Source: JAJDIA01 sp031555145
GTDB taxonomy: Bacteria > Bacteroidota > Bacteroidia > Bacteroidales > Tannerellaceae
NCBI GenBank assembly: GCA_031555145.1
Contig: JAVBUR010000084.1
Location: 1 to 19,335 of the forward strand
DNA length: 19,335 bases
Direction: 5' to 3'
Shown one piece after another: positions 15,665-19,335 of this stretch. Under the pieces are notes generated by a model that had not been told where the DNA came from, did not search any database, and saw only the letters and a list, made by a program, of their open reading frames with translations. Position 1 is the first letter of the stretch, and each line of letters begins with the position of its first letter. The position numbers were made by a program, and so were the translations under genes.

Positions 15665-16303
15665 CTACTTCTTCGGATACCCCACCGGGTTGTTCATCAG
15701 CAACAGATGGGTGTCTTTGAGTTTGAGTACTTTCTTCAGACCTTCCTGATCCATGGTGGCGCGGGGAACGGTCGAGAGTCTCAAGGCGGCACAGGCCAGG
15801 TTGATATTCTGGTTCACGATGCCCACATCGACCGAAGCCATCAGGCGGGTTTGGTCGCTCTTCGGATCACCCAGCCGGGAGAGTTCGGCTGCCAGTACGA
15901 TACATACCGGAGCCGTTTTGGCAAAGTCCTGACCGGAGGCAACCAAGGCACGGTGGTCGCCCGGCGTGAGCGGGTTCAGCGCATGTGCCGCAGGATCATA
16001 GATGTAAGCGCCTTCCTTGAGGATAACGAACACATCGACCTCTTGCCGGTTCATAGCCGAAGGTGCCGTACGCTTGCCATCGGGACGGTTGATTCCGTTT
16101 GCCATCCAGAGTAGATCGGAAAGATCCTGTGCCTTGAGCATGTCCGGGGCAAATTCACGGACGGATTGACGGTCATTAAACACTTTCATTACGGAAGTTC
16201 CTCCACTTCGCTGCGGAGCGGCCAGCTTGATTACTGACAGTTGTTGTGCCTGCATACTTGTGACGATTAATAGGGCGGTAAATAGCAATACGATACGTTT
16301 CAT
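15665..16303 (-). CDS. Exported nitroreductase-family (SagB/ThcOx-type) oxidoreductase
   Basis: This 212-residue protein begins with a signal peptide (MKRIVLLFTALLIVTSMQAQ). A nitroreductase-like flavin fold follows. The FMN-contacting motif RQSVREF is at 45-51, then DLSDLLWMANGINRPDGKR (about 60-78), TAPSAMNRQEVDVFV, and an ending NNPVGYPKK. This pattern fits the SagB/ThcOx-type dehydrogenase branch. A signal peptide on an FMN enzyme implies action in the periplasm, which is less usual than the cytosolic forms. No toxin-biosynthesis partners (SagC/SagD) are present, so a peptide-modifying role is not supported. It is the first gene of the operon with the two phosphoesterases; a -7 box lies about 30 bases upstream. 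Confidence 0.87.
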   Translation of the reverse strand: MKRIVLLFTALLIVTSMQAQQLSVIKLAAPQRSGGTSVMKVFNDRQSVREFAPDMLKAQDLSDLLWMANGINRPDGKRTAPSAMNRQEVDVFVILKEGAYIYDPAAHALNPLTPGDHRALVASGQDFAKTAPVCIVLAAELSRLGDPKSDQTRLMASVDVGIVNQNINLACAALRLSTVPRATMDQEGLKKVLKLKDTHLLLMNNPVGYPKK

Positions 16304-16329
16304 AACCTTCTTAATTAATGGTTTTTATG

Positions 16330-16337
16330 CAAAAATA
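16330..16337 (-). promoter_or_regulatory. -7 box for the nitroreductase-phosphoesterase operon
   Basis: On the minus strand the sequence reads tatttttg, matching TAnnTTTG. The ATG of the nitroreductase gene lies 26 bases downstream. No clear -33 element at the expected distance was seen. Confidence 0.5.
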
Positions 16338-16422
16338 GCAGAATGGCTTGTTATTTAACTGCACAAATACATTTTTTATGCTTCTTTACGAAATGGAAGT
16401 GATTTTGCATTCGGATTATAAA

Positions 16423-16430
16423 TACTTTTG
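16423..16430 (+). promoter_or_regulatory. -7 box for the large outer-membrane protein gene
   Basis: The sequence tacttttg matches TAnnTTTG. A TTTG lies 15 bases upstream (16404-16407), shorter than the usual 19-21 spacing. The predicted start of transcription is about 16437, leaving a leader of about 37 bases before the ATG at 16474. Confidence 0.55.
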
Positions 16431-16473
16431 CGCCTACGATGTCATCGTAAGTGTTATAATTAAATTTAGTCTG

Positions 16474-18966
16474 ATGAAAGAAAAACTCTTTTTCCTATGT
16501 CTGGTATTATTCCTGTCGTTGCCAGTGGCGGCGCAGACGAATGCTGCCAGGTCCTTTACGATAAAAGGACAAGTGGTTGATTCGCTAACGAATGAAACTG
16601 TTCCCTATGCAACGTTGCGTATTGCGCTGGCCAATGCACCTGCACAGCCTGTCAAGTTATTAGCATCTGATGATAACGGGAAATTTGAAACGACCCTGAC
16701 TGCGCCCGGCCAGTATCTCCTCTTTTCGCAATTTGTCGGCAAGATATCCACGCCGCGTCCGTTCACCGTAGCTGAAACCGACAAGACAGTGGAACTGGGC
16801 AAAGTAAATATGACTGACGACACGAAGCAACTGGGTGAAGTGACTGTCAGTGCACAGAAGCCGCTGGTTAAGATCGAGATCGACAAAATCACCTACAGCC
16901 TTGAAGACGACCCTGAAGCAAAGACTAACAACACGCTCGAAATGCTCCGCAAAGTCCCCATGGTGACAGTCGACGGTGAAGACAAGATCCAGCTCAAAGG
17001 CTCAACCAACTACAAGATCTACATGAACGGCAAGCCGTCGAACCTGCTGAGCAACAATCCCTCGGACGTGCTCAAAAGCATGCCCGCCAGCTCAGTCAAG
17101 AACATCGAAGTAATTACCGACCCGGGCGCCAAGTATGATGCCGAAGGAATCGGCGGGATCATTAATATTATTACGGTATCCAACGCCATGCAGGGATATA
17201 CCGGAACGGTACGCGCGAATGCCAACACGATGGGGTTCTATGGTGGAAATGTCTATCTGTCATCCAAAATCGGCAAGCTGGGACTTACGGCCATGTATAA
17301 CTACAACTATCGCGACATGGCTTGGAATGATTCTTACTTAGATCGCGAAAATCTGATCAATGGCAAAGAGAAATACATGTCGCAGAATGGCCGCTCTAAA
17401 TACAGCGGGCCGTTCCAGTATGGTTACTTGGAGGCCAGTTATGAAATTGATACCCTGAACCTGATCAATGTCGGCGCCAACCTCTTTAATGGGAAATCGA
17501 AGAACCAGTCGGAGTATGATGTTTCCATGCTTGACAGTATCATGAATCCGGTTTACAACTACGACCGTAATTCATCTACAAATTCCACATTCGGCTCGAC
17601 AGATATAAATGTGGACTTCCAGCACTCTACGAGCAAGAAAGACGAGTTGCTGACCGTTTCTTACCGTTACAGTCATTCACCCAATGGGAACAAGACGTAT
17701 ACGGATATTGACAATGTTGTGAATTATATCCCCTATACCACCTATCCCGAGAAAACCAACAACGATGCTTGGACAGATGAACATACCGGCCAGGTTGACT
17801 ATACTAATCCGATCTTCAAGAACCAGACACTTGAAGTGGGAGGTAAATATATCTTCCGGCAGAGTGTGAGTGAAACCGAACGTCTGAATTATATTGATTC
17901 GCTGAACACCTGGAAGAGTAGAATCGACAACGGCGACTTCCAGCATACGCAACATATCTATTCGGCTTATTTGGGCTATGTGCTGAAATTTACCAAATAC
18001 AGTTTTAAAGCGGGTGTACGTGCGGAAGGTACAGCGCTGAATGTGGAGTATAAACGGACACCGGAACTTAACTTCTCAAACAATGTGTTTGATATTGTGC
18101 CCAATGCTACGGTCTCTTACCAGTTGAGTATGGCCAGCCAGATGCGTTTGGGATACAATATGCGTATCCAGCGTCCGGGTATCTGGTATCTGAATCCGTA
18201 TATAAATAATGTTGACCCGCAGAATATCTCCTATGGTAATCCTGACCTGGTCTCTGAAAAGAGTCACAACATGAACTTCAACTACAGCATGTTCACCCAG
18301 AAATTCAACTTCAATGCGAGTCTGAGCTATACGTTTGTAGATAATTCTATCCAGTCGTACACCTTTATCAATCCGGATCTGCCTAATGTCACACAGCGGA
18401 CGTATGGTAATATTGGTAATGAGCAGCGGACGGGTATGTTTGTTTATGGCAGTTGGAATCCAGTGCCCTGGTTCCGTTTCAATCTGAATGGGGGGTTGAA
18501 CTATACTGATATCAAGGCGAATGATGAATATGATATGAAAGCCAGCGGTTGGCAAGGTAATGTATTCGCCGGTGCACAGTTCAACCTGCCGAAGGATTTT
18601 CGTATCAACGCCAATGGCGGATATTATTCGCCTTGGATCATGTTGCAGGGTAAACAATCGTCGATGTATTTCACCGGGTTCTCTGCCAGTAAAGACTTCC
18701 TGAAGAAGAAGCTTACTGTGCAAGTGGGTTTCCAGGAACCATTCCGCAAAGACCGCAAGTATGAGATGACAACTACGACCCCGTCTTTTATCAACCATAC
18801 GATCGGCTACAACACGGCACGCAGCCTGAGCGTAAGTGTCTCTTATCGTTTTGGTACTCTCAAAGAACAAATCAAGAAAGTGCGCCGTGGTATCAGCAAT
18901 GACGATGCGAAAGGCGGCGGTGGTGGCTCCGAAGGTGGTGGCCAGAGCGGCGGTGGCGGCCAGTAA
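16474..18966 (+). CDS. TonB-dependent-receptor-like outer-membrane beta-barrel protein (OMP_b-brl_3 family)
   Basis: This 830-residue protein has a signal peptide (MKEKLFFLCLVLFLSLPVAA, cut before QTNAA). A CarboxypepD_reg-like beta-sandwich (about 28-110) begins FTIKGQVVDSLTNETVPYAT. A plug-like domain (about 115-235) includes YKIYMNGKPSNLL and ITDPGAKYDAEGIGGIINII. A large barrel runs to about residue 790, with a final strand SLSVSVSYRFG. After the barrel comes a charged segment (LKEQIKKVRRGISNDD) and a Gly-rich tail of about 20 residues. No SusD-like partner is next to it, so it is not a typical polysaccharide-utilisation receptor, and its cargo is unknown. Upstream in-frame codons from 16348 are rejected because they precede the promoter box and would bury the signal peptide. 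Confidence 0.9.
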   Translation: MKEKLFFLCLVLFLSLPVAAQTNAARSFTIKGQVVDSLTNETVPYATLRIALANAPAQPVKLLASDDNGKFETTLTAPGQYLLFSQFVGKISTPRPFTVAETDKTVELGKVNMTDDTKQLGEVTVSAQKPLVKIEIDKITYSLEDDPEAKTNNTLEMLRKVPMVTVDGEDKIQLKGSTNYKIYMNGKPSNLLSNNPSDVLKSMPASSVKNIEVITDPGAKYDAEGIGGIINIITVSNAMQGYTGTVRANANTMGFYGGNVYLSSKIGKLGLTAMYNYNYRDMAWNDSYLDRENLINGKEKYMSQNGRSKYSGPFQYGYLEASYEIDTLNLINVGANLFNGKSKNQSEYDVSMLDSIMNPVYNYDRNSSTNSTFGSTDINVDFQHSTSKKDELLTVSYRYSHSPNGNKTYTDIDNVVNYIPYTTYPEKTNNDAWTDEHTGQVDYTNPIFKNQTLEVGGKYIFRQSVSETERLNYIDSLNTWKSRIDNGDFQHTQHIYSAYLGYVLKFTKYSFKAGVRAEGTALNVEYKRTPELNFSNNVFDIVPNATVSYQLSMASQMRLGYNMRIQRPGIWYLNPYINNVDPQNISYGNPDLVSEKSHNMNFNYSMFTQKFNFNASLSYTFVDNSIQSYTFINPDLPNVTQRTYGNIGNEQRTGMFVYGSWNPVPWFRFNLNGGLNYTDIKANDEYDMKASGWQGNVFAGAQFNLPKDFRINANGGYYSPWIMLQGKQSSMYFTGFSASKDFLKKKLTVQVGFQEPFRKDRKYEMTTTTPSFINHTIGYNTARSLSVSVSYRFGTLKEQIKKVRRGISNDDAKGGGGGSEGGGQSGGGGQ

Positions 18967-18986
18967 GAAGTATGAATAGAAAATAG

Positions 18987-19017
18987 AAAGGGAGCTGTGC
19001 AAATAGCTCCCTTTTTT
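18987..19017 (+). terminator. Intrinsic terminator after the large outer-membrane protein gene
   Basis: A 10-bp stem aaagggagct / agctcccttt (18987-18996 and 19005-19014) with a gtgcaaat loop ends in a T run to 19017. It begins about 20 bases after the stop codon. Confidence 0.93.
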
Positions 19018-19051
19018 ATGATGGATCCATACTCAATAGCGTGGAATGGTA

Positions 19052-19100
19052 ATACCGCGTCAGCGGTATCGTGTTGGTAGCCGTGGGTGCAAGCCCACGG
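19052..19100 (+). repeat. Full 49-nt two-hairpin palindromic (REP-like) repeat, right copy
   Basis: Hairpin 2 comes first on this strand: ataccgc (19052-19058), loop gtca, gcggtat (19063-19069), a perfect 7-bp stem. The linker cgtgttggtag follows, then hairpin 1: ccgtggg (19081-19087), loop tgcaag, cccacgg (19094-19100). Reversed, it is the same 49-nt unit as 39-87. It lies just beyond the terminator of the outer-membrane protein gene. Confidence 0.8.
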
Positions 19101-19140
19101 ACATGTAATTGGAGTGTGTTTCCTGCGCGGCGCCCGCGGT

Positions 19141-19176
19141 GCCGGGTGGGTCGCCCGGCCCCGCTCACGCGGCGCA
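19141..19176. repeat. Possible degenerate repeat copy lacking the linker
   Basis: A 6-bp stem gccggg / cccggc (19141-19146 and 19154-19159) with a 7-base loop is followed at once by ccgc / gcgg (19161-19164 and 19169-19172) around a TCAC loop, then a cat (19174-19176). Two hairpins of about the right size and the trailing cat fit the repeat family in the left-copy orientation, but the linker is missing and the loops differ. Confidence 0.35.
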
Positions 19177-19221
19177 TGATAATTGTTGTTCTTCTAATTG
19201 ACCGGGGGATCGGCGTCGCCC

Positions 19222-19260
19222 GCACCCACGGCTCCGAACGCAATGCCCGGGACCGGGGAT
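19222..19260 (-). repeat. Diverged third copy of the two-hairpin repeat
   Basis: Read in the left-copy orientation, gcacccacggct matches exactly, as an inverted copy, the arm at 19079-19090. The next 18 bases, ggctccgaacgcaatgcc, match the left copy's linker region at 14 of 18 positions. Hairpin 2 is kept as cccg-ggac-cggg (19246-19257), a compensatory variant of cccc-tgac-gggg, followed by gat. The 5' arm of hairpin 1 is lost. Confidence 0.55.
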
Positions 19261-19262
19261 TC

Positions 19263-19279
19263 GTGGTCGCGGCGACCAC
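19263..19279. repeat. Near-perfect GC-rich inverted repeat
   Basis: gtggtcgc and gcgaccac are perfect 8-bp complements separated by a single G. The dyad sits at the right edge of the GC-rich block, directly after the diverged repeat copy. It could be a protein-binding site, a cruciform or a remnant of a palindromic element. Confidence 0.5.
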
Positions 19280-19310
19280 CCAGTAATGTGAGGTGTGGTT
19301 GAACTTGAGT

Positions 19311-19335
19311 TTACTTCACCTCCAGCACCACAATG
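19311..19335 (-). CDS. C-terminal end of a minus-strand gene running off the window (tentative)
   Basis: On the minus strand the last bases read as eight complete codons ending in TAA, giving IVVLEVK and stop. Alternating valine and leucine like this is a common final beta-strand in secreted carbohydrate-active enzymes, but eight codons cannot identify a family. The reading is proposed because the adjacent upstream-repeat cluster ends about 30 bases away, as expected for an intergenic boundary. Confidence 0.3.

Noticed and set aside
19016..19286. Arg/Pro-rich open frames on both strands across the GC-rich block
   Set aside because: They read through palindromic repeats, and the composition reflects GC content. 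No start signal or protein family is visible.
1..19335. CRISPR arrays, insertion sequences or prophage genes
   Set aside because: No regularly spaced direct repeats and no transposase, integrase or phage protein were seen on either strand.

Overview
The window looks like chromosome from a Bacteroidales bacterium, most likely Parabacteroides or a close relative. Reasons: several genes are preceded by the Bacteroidetes -7 promoter box (TAnnTTTG); strong Shine-Dalgarno sites are scarce; the coding GC content looks close to half; and the gene families are typical of the group (CarboxypepD_reg-like/plug/barrel outer-membrane protein, M56 peptidase with TonB C-terminal domains, C10 peptidase with a sorting-type tail). 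The genus is an inference from general familiarity, not from a search.

Layout. 1-255: intergenic, with one partial and one full copy of a two-hairpin palindromic repeat. 256-1413: orphan membrane histidine kinase. 1501-5618: housekeeping run on the + strand: yceD (DUF177), rpmF (L32), terminator, fabH, era, der. This joins ribosome assembly (L32 and two ribosome-biogenesis GTPases) to fatty-acid initiation. 5628-6758: minus-strand pair, pirin then a small GNAT protein. 6918-7505: small outer-membrane beta-barrel protein. 7649-9466: secreted streptopain-like (C10) cysteine protease with a T9SS-type C-terminal domain. 9559-13205: three-gene operon of a BlaI-type repressor, a BlaR1-like M56 membrane peptidase whose sensor end is replaced by two tandem TonB C-terminal domains, and an exported TPR protein. 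13273-13347: tRNA-Val(GAC) with its own promoter and terminator. 13433-16303: minus-strand operon of an exported nitroreductase-family protein and two paralogous membrane-anchored metallophosphoesterases. 16474-18966: large outer-membrane beta-barrel protein with a glycine-rich tail. 18967-19335: terminator, a cluster of the same repeat family inside a very GC-rich block, and the last codons of a minus-strand gene.

The most interesting non-coding signal is the 49-nt repeat at both ends. The full left and right copies are inverted relative to each other and match at 40 of 49 positions by hand alignment. Six of the nine differences are three compensatory base-pair swaps, so the paired structure appears conserved rather than only the sequence. 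The most interesting coding signal is the BlaI / M56-TonB-TonB / TPR operon, which looks like an envelope-sensing proteolytic switch unrelated to beta-lactamase. No CRISPR array, insertion sequence, prophage gene or clear defence system was found.
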